The position numbers and the translations under genes were made by a program. From NCBI RefSeq assembly GCF_014490725.1, contig NZ_JACOQL010000002.1:682001-746000 (forward strand): a stretch of 64,000 nt of DNA, written 5' to 3'. Numbering within the stretch: the first letter of the stretch is position 1; each line of letters starts with the position of its first letter. The notes below the pieces were generated by a model. The model was not told the DNA's origin, made no database searches, and worked only from the letters and a program-made list of their open reading frames with translations. Positions 9,327 through 17,407 of this stretch are shown in pieces. This stretch comes from Paracoccus amoyensis (GTDB lineage: Bacteria; Pseudomonadota; Alphaproteobacteria; Rhodobacterales; Rhodobacteraceae).

Positions 9327-10060
9327 TCAAGCCTGTGATACTGATTGTGGATGATGACATTTCGAACATCGAAATCATGGGCGCGGTATTAGAGGATGAC
9401 TATGAAATCTGCTTTGCGCGTTCCGGGGAAGAGGCATTGGCCAGTGTTCAGTCCTCTGTTCCTGATCTGATTTTACTGGATATCGTGCTGCCCGGAATGG
9501 ATGGCTATGCCCTCTGTCGCCAGCTTAAGCTGGATCCGGCCTTTTCGGGCGTACCCGTGATTTTCACCACCGGGTTGAATGAAACGGATGATGAAGTGCG
9601 CGGCTTTGCCGCTGGCGCGGTCGATTATGTGACCAAACCGATTCAGCCCGTCGCCCTGCGCAGCCGTGTCGGTAACCATATCGAGCTAAAGCGGATGCGC
9701 GATCAGTTCGCCGACCTGGCCATGACCGATCCGTTGACGGGTCTTGGCAATCGCCGGATGCTGGAAAAACTGTTGCAATCCGAGGTGCGCCGCTTGTCCC
9801 GCCTAGGGGATTGGCTGTCTTTCGTCATGGTTGATGTCGATTGTTTCAAGCAGTTCAACGATACATACGGCCATCCCAAAGGTGACCAGTGCTTGCAGAT
9901 GGTCGCTGCTGCGCTGGATGGCGTGATGCGACGCAGTCAAGATGCCTGTCTGCGGTATGGCGGCGAAGAATTTGCATGTATTCTGCCGGAAACAGACCAG
10001 GCCGGGGCTCTGCATGTCGCAGAAAAAATGCGAAGGCGCATTGAGGACCTTGCTATTCCC

Positions 10061-10065
10061 AATCT
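10061..10065. repeat. Left copy of 5-bp target-site duplication (AATCT)
   Basis: AATCT stands directly before the prophage terminus TGTAG and is repeated directly after the right terminus CTACA at 52534-52538. Five bases is the duplication length of Mu-family transposition. Confidence 0.95.
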
Positions 10066-10090
10066 TGTAGGGGGGGACTACCTTCTGGAC
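10066..10090 (+). promoter_or_regulatory. Prophage left terminus with transposase site L1
   Basis: The terminus TGTAGGGGGGG is followed, 11 bp in, by ACTACCTTCTGGAC (10077-10090). The right end mirrored gives TGTAG plus GCCAGCTTCTGGAC at the same 11-bp distance. The shared core TTCTGGAC is therefore the likely binding site of transposase A. Confidence 0.85.
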
Positions 10091-10331
10091 AAAGTGAAAG
10101 ATCAGCCTGACCGCACCCAACATCCTGACAGGTAAGGGAAAAACCACCGTGAGGGGCGACTTGGGGCGGTCGCGGAGAATGCAAGTCGCCGGGTGAAAAC
10201 GGCCCTTTATCCGACATCGAGCGCGCATATTCTTGCAGAGTGGCAGCAAAAACCGCACATCTGATAACACCCAGCTAACATTAGAGAAATTGGCGCGAAC
10301 GATGCATCGAGATGGTTGAAGCTGTCAGTTT

Positions 10332-10345
10332 GTCCAGAAGGTAGT
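10332..10345. promoter_or_regulatory. Transposase site L2
   Basis: GTCCAGAAGGTAGT is the exact complement of the L1 motif at 10077-10090 and identical to the right-end site at 52487-52500. It is inverted relative to L1 and about 266 bp from the terminus, comparable with the spread-out left sites of phage Mu. Confidence 0.75.
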
Positions 10346-10352
10346 GAACGGA

Positions 10353-10455
10353 GGTTTCCGAAATCGCGTTCGGAAACCCTGCGTGAGTTCGGAAACCAAG
10401 TATTGTTGGATATATCGCGTCAAAACGCCCATTTATCCAGCGGGAGGTTTCCGAA
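10353..10455. repeat. Cluster of four GGTTTCCGAA repeats
   Basis: The decamer GGTTTCCGAA occurs at 10353-10362 and 10446-10455 on the plus strand and as its complement at 10369-10378 and 10388-10397. The first two form a perfect 10-bp inverted repeat with a 6-bp spacer. The plus-strand copies extend to AGGTTTCCGAAATCGC. It looks like a multi-site protein-binding region; the protein is unknown. Confidence 0.75.
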
Positions 10456-10461
10456 ATCGCA

Positions 10462-10475
10462 AACTGTCAGGAATG
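10462..10475. repeat. 14-bp direct repeat shared by both prophage ends (left copy)
   Basis: AACTGTCAGGAATG recurs at 52438-52451 near the right end in the same orientation. The left copy overlaps the stop codon of the adenine methylase gene. Its role is unknown. Confidence 0.6.
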
Positions 10476-11309
10476 GGACTTTTCGACCACGTCCTGACGC
10501 CCTGGAAGCGGCCAGTTCGAGATCAGCAATTCTGCCCTGCTACCTGCACCATCGTTGCGCTGACTGCTGATCGTGTAAGTGGTGCGAACCGGTGTCAGAT
10601 CGAAGGCGCTGAACGTCTCACGCACCTCTGGAAGGTCATTCAGGGACAGGATGAAATGCCCGCGGATTGTGGCGAGCTGTTCTGCCATCCGTTGGAAGTC
10701 AGCGCGTTCAAACATCGCCTTGCCGTAGTCACCCTCGCAGCCCCAATAGGGCGGATCGAGATAGAACAATGTCTCGGCGCTGTCATATCGCGGGATGAAT
10801 GCCGACCAGTCCAGGCATTCGATCGTGACGCCCGCGAGGCGGCTGTGCAGATCCTCGAGCATCGGCTCGAGTGTGGTCAGATTGAAGCGGCCCGGGCGGC
10901 TTTTATCGACGCCGAAGTTGCGCCCTGAAACCTTGCCGCCAAATGCGGTGCGCTGAAGGTAAAGAAAACGCGCTGCGCGTTCGAGATCGGTCAGCGTGTC
11001 GGGATCGGTCCTGATCAGGCGTTCGAACTCGGTCCGGGTAGTCAACTGGAACCGCAAGCAGTCCAGGAACTGCGGATAATGGCGCTGGAGGATGCGGAAC
11101 AGATTGGCGATATCCCTTCCCCGGTCATTGATCACCTCGGCTCTCGGCCTGGTCGAGCGACGCAGGAAGATCCCGCCCATGCCCACAAATGGTTCGGCAT
11201 AGATCTGACAGGGTGCGGCATCGATGATGGCGCAGATACGCTTGGCAAGGTTGCGCTTGCCGCCGAGCCAGGGGGCAACGGGGGCGGTCGGGAGGATGGT
11301 GGCGAGCAC
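10467..11309 (-). CDS. D12-class N6-adenine DNA methyltransferase (Dam-like)
   Basis: A 280-residue enzyme that would methylate adenine N6 in a short DNA target using S-adenosylmethionine. Motif I is FVGMGGIF (residues 41-48), preceded by WLGGKRNLAKRI, and the catalytic motif DPPY is at 185-188. This order is typical of the D12/MTase_D12 family. The start is GTG at 11309 with AGGA seven bases upstream. It is transcribed leftward, towards the prophage end, separately from the early operon, and so may be expressed in the lysogen. Likely roles are protection from restriction or methylation of regulatory sites at the phage end. The target sequence cannot be read from the protein. Confidence 0.92.
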   Translation of the reverse strand: MLATILPTAPVAPWLGGKRNLAKRICAIIDAAPCQIYAEPFVGMGGIFLRRSTRPRAEVINDRGRDIANLFRILQRHYPQFLDCLRFQLTTRTEFERLIRTDPDTLTDLERAARFLYLQRTAFGGKVSGRNFGVDKSRPGRFNLTTLEPMLEDLHSRLAGVTIECLDWSAFIPRYDSAETLFYLDPPYWGCEGDYGKAMFERADFQRMAEQLATIRGHFILSLNDLPEVRETFSAFDLTPVRTTYTISSQRNDGAGSRAELLISNWPLPGRQDVVEKSHS

Positions 11310-11374
11310 GAAATATTCCTGTTTGCTGGTTCTGACCAGAACTTAACAGGAACATCCGTGAATGTCCTTGCATA

Positions 11375-11857
11375 TCAACCCGGATCCCTTGGCTTCGCTC
11401 CCCTTTCTTCTACGTCGAATCGACCTTGGGCATGATACTGGCAACTGCAACGATCGCAGTCGCACTGTTCCATGGGCAGGGGGACCAGCTCCTTTGGTTG
11501 CAACCATCTACCGTAGTAATCCTCGACTGCCTTACAATAATGAACTCCTGGCAGCAGTTCGATATAGGGTCTAAGTTTACGAACACCCGGATCAATGACC
11601 TGAAGTATCCGCTGTTCAGACTGGATTCTCTGGATTACCCATCCCGTTATTGAGCCAAGGTTGCGCCCTTCGATGCGATCCAATGTATCAACTGGTATGT
11701 ATTTGCCTCCAGCGGTCCACTCGACGAGTTCGGCAAGCTCCGAAACAGTGAAGTCGTGCTTGTATGGGCAGCGCTCGATGGCCGCTTGCAAAGTCGGCAT
11801 GATGTCAACGCTTTCCCCGAAACAGATCACATCGACGAAGTACGTCTCGACCATCAT
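11375..11857 (-). CDS. Hypothetical protein co-transcribed with the repressor
   Basis: A 160-residue protein of no family I recognise. It has a cysteine cluster near the C-terminus (EQCDCDRCSCQ) that could bind a metal. Its ATG at 11857 overlaps the repressor stop in an ATGA arrangement, so it is translated from the repressor message and should be made in the lysogen. Genes in this position often protect the lysogen or tune immunity, but nothing in the sequence shows this. Confidence 0.7.
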   Translation of the reverse strand: MMVETYFVDVICFGESVDIMPTLQAAIERCPYKHDFTVSELAELVEWTAGGKYIPVDTLDRIEGRNLGSITGWVIQRIQSEQRILQVIDPGVRKLRPYIELLPGVHYCKAVEDYYGRWLQPKELVPLPMEQCDCDRCSCQYHAQGRFDVEERGAKPRDPG

Positions 11858-12552
11858 GGTGTCCTGCAGAAATAGACAACGCGGCCGACGACGCGTAGCT
11901 GCTGCAGCGAGGCCGGGCCGAGGGTTTCTGGTGCATAGGCCGAATTGTCCGAGATCAAGTCGATCAGGCCATCGAGTCGGCGGCGGACGCGTTTGACCAA
12001 GAGGTCATCGCCCACACCGATCACCATGATGCTGCCGTTTTTCACCTCGGTTTGGCTGCGATCGACGATCAGGGCTGATCCGTCAGGAATCGTCGGCATC
12101 ATGCTGTCGCCATGTGCCCAGATTACGCTGCATTTCTCTGGAACCGCACCTTGATCACGCAGGAATCGCGGATCGAAGGACATTACACCGTCGGCCAGTT
12201 CGCCGACAGGGATCGAACTGAGGCCGGCCGCTGCATGCACGTCGCCATATATAGGAAGGCGGATCATGGCTGGCGAAGCACCCATCGGAAGCGTGTGGGG
12301 GCGACCATAAGCGGGATGAAACATCTCACCCTCGCCGGTTAGTAGCCAGTCAAGATTAACAGAAAATCTCTTTTTATAATCTAGTAGAAACCACTGATCG
12401 GGAAGGCTGTCACCGCGCTCGTATCCGCCCAACGTCTCCGCATTTATACCTAAATCTTCAGCAAATGCTTTGCGATCTCTGCCGTCGACATGCATTCGGA
12501 CAGACGTAAGTCGTTCTGCAAACGGTGTTTTCGATACTGAAGGTCGTGCCAT
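11854..12552 (-). CDS. Phage repressor with HTH and S24/LexA-type peptidase domain
   Basis: A 232-residue immunity repressor. Residues about 10-75 form an XRE-type helix-turn-helix (RKAFAEDLGINAETLGGYERG). The C-terminal half is a LexA-like self-cleaving domain: an Ala-Gly cleavage site at residues 109-110, catalytic Ser150 in AHGDSMMPTI and Lys187 in DDLLVKRV. RecA-stimulated self-cleavage would make the prophage SOS-inducible. This differs from Mu itself, whose repressor lacks a peptidase domain. It is divergent from ner, with two palindromic operators (12559-12599) between them. No clear ribosome-binding site precedes the ATG, so translation may be leaderless or weak. Confidence 0.93.
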   Translation of the reverse strand: MARPSVSKTPFAERLTSVRMHVDGRDRKAFAEDLGINAETLGGYERGDSLPDQWFLLDYKKRFSVNLDWLLTGEGEMFHPAYGRPHTLPMGASPAMIRLPIYGDVHAAAGLSSIPVGELADGVMSFDPRFLRDQGAVPEKCSVIWAHGDSMMPTIPDGSALIVDRSQTEVKNGSIMVIGVGDDLLVKRVRRRLDGLIDLISDNSAYAPETLGPASLQQLRVVGRVVYFCRTP

Positions 12553-12558
12553 GCCATA

Positions 12559-12599
12559 AAACAGATTTTATCTGTTTACTTAACAGATATTCACTGTTA
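12559..12599. promoter_or_regulatory. Repressor/Ner operator pair
   Basis: There are two 19-bp inverted repeats. O1 at 12559-12577 is AAACAGAT-TTT-ATCTGTTT (perfect arms) and O2 at 12581-12599 is TAACAG-7nt-CTGTTA. Their centres are 22 bp apart, two helical turns. They lie between the divergent repressor and ner genes, where the lysis-lysogeny switch is expected. Confidence 0.85.
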
Positions 12600-12659
12600 T
12601 CCCTTTCTTGTGGGTGACGCTTACACGCCACCCGGTTGCCTGAACTACCCCAAGAAAAA

Positions 12660-12679
12660 GCAGGTGTTGCAGCACCTGC
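12660..12679. promoter_or_regulatory. Stem-loop in the early-operon leader
   Basis: GCAGGTG-ttgcag-CACCTGC is a perfect 7-bp stem ending 8 bp before the ner ribosome-binding site (AAGGAG at 12687-12692). It has no T run, so it is more likely an attenuator, RNA-stabilising element or protein-binding site than a terminator. Confidence 0.5.
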
Positions 12680-12700
12680 CTTAACTGAAGGAGACCCCTT

Positions 12701-13003
12701 ATGACCAAACGGAAGCCTGTAATGGACTGGCCTGCCGTCGTCGCCGAGATGCATCGCCGTGGCATGACCATGACCGAACTCGCGAAACGTAACGATCTGC
12801 CAGTGGGATCGTGCCGCCGCGTGAAAGGCCAGACGCACTACAAGGCGCAGCAGCTCATCGCTGATTTCATTGGCCAGAAGCCGGAAGACCTGTGGCCGGA
12901 TCGTTATCCTCAAAAGAAGTCCCGCATTCTGGATACGGTAAAATATCCGCCTGTTTCCAGTCAAAAATCCGACGAGGGCACTGACAGCCGGAAGGTGGCG
13001 TGA
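12701..13003 (+). CDS. ner: Ner-like DNA-binding regulator
   Basis: A 100-residue protein with the compact Ner/Nlp-type helix-turn-helix: DWPAVVAEMHRRGMTMTELA followed by GQKPEDLWPDRY, the family's C-terminal signature. In Mu-family phages Ner is the first early gene and represses both the early and the repressor promoters after induction. The start has AAGGAG eight bases upstream. It is the first gene of a long rightward operon, overlapping the next gene by one base. Confidence 0.9.
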   Translation: MTKRKPVMDWPAVVAEMHRRGMTMTELAKRNDLPVGSCRRVKGQTHYKAQQLIADFIGQKPEDLWPDRYPQKKSRILDTVKYPPVSSQKSDEGTDSRKVA

Positions 13004-13158
13004 TGCGCATCCTGTCAAGGATCAAGGTCAATCCTGACATGGTCGGTGATGCGATCGGCGCGGTCGCCCTGTTCGTTTTCCTCGGGGCGATGTTCTGGAT
13101 CGGGTATGGCATCGGCCTGCCGACAGGTGGCGACGAGCTGCTGGGCGGTGTGCGATGA
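13003..13158 (+). CDS. Small membrane protein
   Basis: A 51-residue protein with one hydrophobic helix (IGAVALFVFLGAMFWIGYGIG). It overlaps ner (TGATG) and the next gene (ATGA), so it is part of the early operon. Its function is unknown. Confidence 0.6.
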   Translation: MRILSRIKVNPDMVGDAIGAVALFVFLGAMFWIGYGIGLPTGGDELLGGVR

Positions 13159-13349
13159 TCTGGTGGATCGCTGCCTATTACCTTGGCGCCGTGCTGTCGT
13201 TGATCGCCCTGGCGATCTTCGCCTATCGCAACGGGTGCATCCTGGGCTTCGGCGCAATGATCGCCGTGGGCGTCTGGCCGCTGTTCTGGCCGGTGATCAT
13301 TTTTCAGTCCCTGATAGACCCCGATGAAGATCAGGGAGGGCGGCGGTGA
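13155..13349 (+). CDS. Small two-helix membrane protein
   Basis: A 64-residue protein composed almost entirely of two membrane helices (IWWIAAYYLGAVLSLIALAIFAY and a second one ending WPVIIFQSL) with a charged tail. Its ATG overlaps the stop of the previous gene. Superinfection exclusion is one common role for such early phage membrane proteins, but this is a guess. Confidence 0.6.
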   Translation: MIWWIAAYYLGAVLSLIALAIFAYRNGCILGFGAMIAVGVWPLFWPVIIFQSLIDPDEDQGGRR

Positions 13350-13744
13350 CCCCATTCGCCATCCCTTACCATGCCGGTCGGGAGGTCATTCATGATTTCC
13401 CCGGCATCGGTTTCAGGCCTGCCTGGTATCCTGCCGATTTCGTCGGTCCCAGGCTGGACTGTCCGGTCCCCGTCGCGGCGCCGGATTTGGCCTACCTGTC
13501 GAAGTATGACGGGCCGGTAGATCCCTATGGCCATGTTGACGACCTGGCTTCGGTATGGGCCGACGACATGGCCGGTATTCCCGCTTGGTCAAATGGTGCC
13601 GATGAACCGGTGCCATGCGATTGCCTGATCCGGGAACCCTATGATCCGCCGAGCCTGCCGGCCCCCGTTCCGGTCCCCGCCTCGGGTGCCATGCTCCTGT
13701 CCGTGATTGCCGCCTGGGCGGTTGTCAGGATGCTTCAACGATAA
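13346..13744 (+). CDS. Hypothetical early protein
   Basis: A 132-residue, proline- and aspartate-rich protein with a hydrophobic C-terminal segment (GAMLLSVIAAWAVVRML) that may anchor it in the membrane. The GTG start overlaps the previous stop (GTGA). I recognise no family. Confidence 0.6.
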   Translation: MTPFAIPYHAGREVIHDFPGIGFRPAWYPADFVGPRLDCPVPVAAPDLAYLSKYDGPVDPYGHVDDLASVWADDMAGIPAWSNGADEPVPCDCLIREPYDPPSLPAPVPVPASGAMLLSVIAAWAVVRMLQR

Positions 13745-13758
13745 ACGAGCAGTAAATC

Positions 13759-14601
13759 ATGTCAGAGACTATCGAGCTTCCGCTCACCCTGATCCAGGTG
13801 GGCGCCGATCGTGCACGCGATCTCGATCCCGCATGGGCCGAAGGCCTTGCCGCGATCATCGAAACCCAGGGGCTGTTCCACCCCATTTCCGTGCGCAAGA
13901 TCGGCGCGGACTTTCATCTGGTCAGCGGGATGCACCGGCTGGAGGCCTTCCGCCTGTTGGAGCGCGAGGCGATCCCCGCGACCCTGTCGCAGGCGGAATC
14001 GGATGATGCTGCGCGGCTGGAAGAGGTCATGGAGAACCTTGGCCGCAATGAGCTGATCGCGCTGGATCGGTGCCACCACCTGTCCGAGCTGAAACAGGTC
14101 TGGGAACGGATGTATCCGCAGGCTGGTCATGGTGGCGATCGGAAATCTGAAGCGATCAAGTGGCAAACTTTGCCACTTGATCCGTCCGCGCCCGAAATCT
14201 TCGGTTTCTCCGAGGCCGTCGCCGACAAGATCGGGCTTTCCGCACGATCTATTCGCCTCGCCGTCAAGATCTGGTCCGGACTCGTTCCGACGGTGCGTCG
14301 CCGTCTGGCGGGCACCGCCCTTGCCGAAAAACAGACCGAGCTGAAGGCGCTTTCGGAGCTGAACGCCACCAAACAGATCAAGGCGCTGGACGCGATCCTG
14401 AACCGCGATCTGCCGGAGATCGGCAACGTCGCGCAGGCGCTGGCCTATCTGGACGGTGGGACGGTCTGCGATCCGCTGGAAAAGCGCTTCGCCTCGGTCA
14501 GCAAAACCATCGCCGGTCTGGATGAAGACACCTTCGACAGCGTGATCGCCGCGCATGAAGAGCGGGTCATCGCCTCGCTGAAACGTCGGGGTCGTCTCTG
14601 A
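13759..14601 (+). CDS. ParB-like nuclease/CTPase-domain protein
   Basis: A 280-residue protein whose first 120 residues match the ParB N-terminal domain: IIETQGLFHPISVRKI, then DFHLVSGMHRLEAFRLL, the GxxR-type nucleotide-binding motif, and ENLGRNELIALD. A central ParB-type helix-turn-helix region (FGFSEAVADKIGLSARSIRLA) follows. ParB-like genes next to transposase A are known from RcapMu-type phages. There is no ParA gene, so a plasmid-type segregation role is unlikely. Control of early transcription or of DNA at the phage ends is more plausible. It overlaps the next gene by one base. Confidence 0.85.
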   Translation: MSETIELPLTLIQVGADRARDLDPAWAEGLAAIIETQGLFHPISVRKIGADFHLVSGMHRLEAFRLLEREAIPATLSQAESDDAARLEEVMENLGRNELIALDRCHHLSELKQVWERMYPQAGHGGDRKSEAIKWQTLPLDPSAPEIFGFSEAVADKIGLSARSIRLAVKIWSGLVPTVRRRLAGTALAEKQTELKALSELNATKQIKALDAILNRDLPEIGNVAQALAYLDGGTVCDPLEKRFASVSKTIAGLDEDTFDSVIAAHEERVIASLKRRGRL

Positions 14602-15071
14602 TGTCTCGCAGCCGTTACCGCGATCCTTTGACCAAAGACCTGTTTGAATGGCAACCGCCCAAGGTTGCCGTCGGATATGGTGATGAGGTCACCGGACGCG
14701 GCCGGCTGGACAACCGCATCGCCCGGCTGATCGGCCAGGCGCTGCGGGACGCGCGTGACGACGGTCAGTCAAGAGCTGCCGTCGCCAAGATGATGTCGGC
14801 CTATCTGGGCCGACCCATCAGCGAGCCAATGCTGAACAAATGGTCATCGGAAGGGTCCGAGGAACATCGAATACCTTTGGACGCATTCGTCGCTTTGGTC
14901 GAGGCGACGGGAGTGAAGGATCTGCTGGGATTTGTCCCTGGCATGTTTGGGCTGACAGTCATCGAGAGTGAATATGCCGAACTGATCGAAGAACGCCTTT
15001 TGGACGATCACATCGAAGAAATGCAGGCGCGCAAACACGTCTTGGCGGCGCGCAGGAAGGCGAGACGATGA
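14601..15071 (+). CDS. Hypothetical protein upstream of transposase A
   Basis: A 156-residue protein with a possible helix-turn-helix in the middle (RAAVAKMMSAYLGRPISEPMLNKW) and a basic C-terminus. It is tightly packed between the ParB-like gene and transposase A, overlapping both by 1-4 bp. The position and fold suggest a DNA-binding helper of the transposition module, but no named family is evident. Confidence 0.65.
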   Translation: MSRSRYRDPLTKDLFEWQPPKVAVGYGDEVTGRGRLDNRIARLIGQALRDARDDGQSRAAVAKMMSAYLGRPISEPMLNKWSSEGSEEHRIPLDAFVALVEATGVKDLLGFVPGMFGLTVIESEYAELIEERLLDDHIEEMQARKHVLAARRKARR

Positions 15072-17368
15072 ACGAGATTGCTGTCATCAATCAACAGGAA
15101 TTCTTTACCGCGGCCGAACTGGCCCAGATTGCGCAGACACGCGGGCTGAAGACCTTTCCCGGCACCGAACGCGGCGTGCAGCTTCTTGCGGAGCGCGAAG
15201 GCTGGAACGATTTTGCGGCGCGGGTGTCACGCCCCCGCCCGTCGCTGAAAGCGGGCGGCCGGCCGGCGATGGAATACCATTTCTCGATCCTGCCTGCGAT
15301 CATGCAACAGACTATTGCGGGCCGGACAGCCAAGGCGGCGCTGCAAAAGAGTTTTAACATCGCCTGCAGTGAAGAACGCAACCAGCTGGTCGAGGCGATC
15401 CGCACATCGTCCCTGCATCCGCGTGCGCGGCGGGTGATGGAGGCCCGCGCCGAGGTTCTGACCTCGATCGAGGGTTATGCCGTGTCGGCCGGTAGGGCGC
15501 GGTCCTGGGGCATTGCGCGGTTTCTGGAGGCGCAGACCGCCCATCATGCCCGTCAGGAACTGGAACGCCGCCGCGATGCCGGGCAAATCCTGACAGTCGA
15601 TCAGGTCGCCATGCTGGCAATACCGTCGCTCCTGACCTCCGGCGACGGGTTTCATCTCAGTGTCGAAACGCTCAAGTCAGCGAATGACCGAAAATCGGCA
15701 CCCCAAATCAAGCGCAGCACCATTTACGACTGGTTCAAGTCCCGCGATGCAGGCGGTGTAGTGGCGCTGGCGCCGTCGACGACGAAGGCCCAGCAACCTG
15801 TCCCGGACTGGTTCGAAGGCTTTCTGAAATTCTATTCCGTGCCGTCCAAGCCCGAGGCAACGGCCGCGTTGCGGGCCTATGTCGAGACGCTGACCGCTGG
15901 CGTCAAGAAGCCCAGCTTGTCGCAGGTGAAATACATCCTGCGCGAACGGTTGAACAATATCGAGCGCAATGTCGGGCGCGAGGGATTACTGACGCTGCGC
16001 TCGCGGCTGGCCTATATCACCCGCACGACGGAAGACATGTGGCCGACCACTATCTATTCGGCCGATGGCAAGACCTTCGATGCCGAGATCGCGGATCCGG
16101 TGACCAAGAGGCCGATCCGACCCGAGATCACCACCGTGATCGATGTGGTGACCCGCAAGATCGTCGGCATCTCCCTGGCGCGCTCGGAGAACCAGCGTTC
16201 GGTCGCCGAGGCGCTGCGGAATTCCTGCTGCCAGAACGGCATTCCGGCGATTTTCTACGTCGACCGGGGACCCGGCTATCGCAACGAAGCGATGGACGCC
16301 GATGTCGGTGGTCTGATGGGTCGTCTCGGCATCACCAAGATGCATGCCGCACCCTATGGATCGCAGGCCAAGGGGCGCATCGAGATCGTCAACAAGACCG
16401 TCTGGAACCCGCTGGCAAGAACCCTGCCGACCTATATCGGCGAGGATATGGACAAGGAAGCCGGGCAGAAGGTCCACAAGCTGACCCGGAACGAGCTGAA
16501 GGAATTCGGCGAAAGCCGCCTGCTGCCCGGCTGGGAAGAGTTCGTGACCATGTGCGATGCCACCGTCGCCGCCTATAACGACAGGCCGCATCGCAGCCTG
16601 CCCAAGTTCCGCGATCCCGATACCGGGAAGGCCCGGCATATGTCCCCCAACGAATGCTGGGCCGCCCATGCCGCCAACGGGTTTGCGCCGGTCAGCGTCG
16701 ATGCCGATGAGGCTGATGACCTGTTCCGGCCCTACGAAATCCGCACCGCCCTGCGCGCCCAAGTGCAGTGGAACGGCAACCAGTATTTCCACCAGGCGCT
16801 CGAAGCTTATCATCAGGAGAAGGTCATGGTTGGCTATGACTATCATCAGGCCGACCGGGTCTGGGTCCGCGAATTCGACCTCATATCCGGCCAGCCGGGG
16901 CGGCTGATCTGTGTGGCCCGGTTCGGGGGCAACGCGGAACGCTATGTGCCGCTGTCCTATGATCAGAAGGCCATCGAGACCCGCGCCAGGGGCCGGTTGC
17001 GGCGGGTCGAGGACAAGCGCGCCGCCATTGAGGCCGAGCGCGACGGCATGTTGCTGATCGAACATCAGGCTGCCGATGTGGCAAACTTCATCGACCTCGC
17101 ACCAGTCGATCCGGCGCCGGCACCGGTCCCCGCCGAGCTCCGCCAGGACGCCGAAATCGTCCAGATCGCGCCGGTCAAACCGAAACGCCGCATGTTCGCC
17201 TCGGACGAGGAACTGGCGGCATGGGCGCTGAACCATCCCGGCGAACTCAACCCCAACCAGATCGCCGTGTTGCGGCGCTGCATGAAGGATTCGACGGCGA
17301 GAAAGCTGTTCGAGTTGTCAGGCATCGACCTGGAGGCGCTTCGAACCCTCCTCCGGGCCGTTGCCTGA
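15068..17368 (+). CDS. Mu-type DDE transposase A
   Basis: A 766-residue transposase. The N-terminus is a Mu-type winged helix (FTAAELAQIAQTRGLKTFPGTERGVQLLAEREGW). The catalytic core has the DDE triad at about Asp333 (YSADGKTF), Asp399 (FYVDRGPGY) and Glu439 (KGRIEIVNK), and the C-terminal part carries the MuA beta-barrel type region. It cuts and joins the phage ends and assembles on the TTCTGGAC sites at both termini. It is followed by MuB, its target-selection ATPase. Length and order match the Mu/RcapMu family. Confidence 0.97.
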   Translation: MNEIAVINQQEFFTAAELAQIAQTRGLKTFPGTERGVQLLAEREGWNDFAARVSRPRPSLKAGGRPAMEYHFSILPAIMQQTIAGRTAKAALQKSFNIACSEERNQLVEAIRTSSLHPRARRVMEARAEVLTSIEGYAVSAGRARSWGIARFLEAQTAHHARQELERRRDAGQILTVDQVAMLAIPSLLTSGDGFHLSVETLKSANDRKSAPQIKRSTIYDWFKSRDAGGVVALAPSTTKAQQPVPDWFEGFLKFYSVPSKPEATAALRAYVETLTAGVKKPSLSQVKYILRERLNNIERNVGREGLLTLRSRLAYITRTTEDMWPTTIYSADGKTFDAEIADPVTKRPIRPEITTVIDVVTRKIVGISLARSENQRSVAEALRNSCCQNGIPAIFYVDRGPGYRNEAMDADVGGLMGRLGITKMHAAPYGSQAKGRIEIVNKTVWNPLARTLPTYIGEDMDKEAGQKVHKLTRNELKEFGESRLLPGWEEFVTMCDATVAAYNDRPHRSLPKFRDPDTGKARHMSPNECWAAHAANGFAPVSVDADEADDLFRPYEIRTALRAQVQWNGNQYFHQALEAYHQEKVMVGYDYHQADRVWVREFDLISGQPGRLICVARFGGNAERYVPLSYDQKAIETRARGRLRRVEDKRAAIEAERDGMLLIEHQAADVANFIDLAPVDPAPAPVPAELRQDAEIVQIAPVKPKRRMFASDEELAAWALNHPGELNPNQIAVLRRCMKDSTARKLFELSGIDLEALRTLLRAVA

Positions 17369-17407
17369 CCCAACCAGAAACTATCCGGAAGCGAGGAAGA
17401 GCATATC

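Larger units (their letters stand above)
9323..10135 (+). pseudogene. REC-GGDEF diguanylate cyclase, 5' part, interrupted by prophage
   Basis: The frame encodes a receiver domain (Asp53 in LLDIVLPGMDG, switch Lys in VTKPIQP) and a GGDEF domain with the active-site GGEEF at residues 213-217. Host sequence ends at 10065. The last 23 residues of this frame (from VGGDYLL) are encoded by the prophage end. The missing C-terminus continues at 52539 in the same frame (GATVGSIVTVSIGVA). Removing the prophage and one AATCT copy gives an uninterrupted 951-nt gene for 316 residues. The truncated product lacks the last part of the cyclase fold, so it is probably inactive as a c-di-GMP synthase, although its receiver domain could still accept phosphate. 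Confidence 0.95.
10091..10466. other. Left-end noncoding region of the prophage
   Basis: About 375 bp without a gene, between the left terminus and the leftward adenine methylase. It contains transposase site L2, a cluster of four GGTTTCCGAA repeats and an 8-bp inverted repeat (GGCGACTT at 10154, AAGTCGCC at 10183). This is the position of the Mu left-end transposition region. Short frames here show no protein similarity. Confidence 0.7.

Noticed and set aside
10353..10455. The GGTTTCCGAA cluster as a CRISPR array
   Set aside because: Units are 10 bp, irregularly spaced and in both orientations; there are no spacers of equal length and no cas genes.
10316..10928. Plus-strand frames at the left end of the prophage
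   Set aside because: They run through the repeat cluster and opposite the adenine methylase; they encode no recognisable protein.
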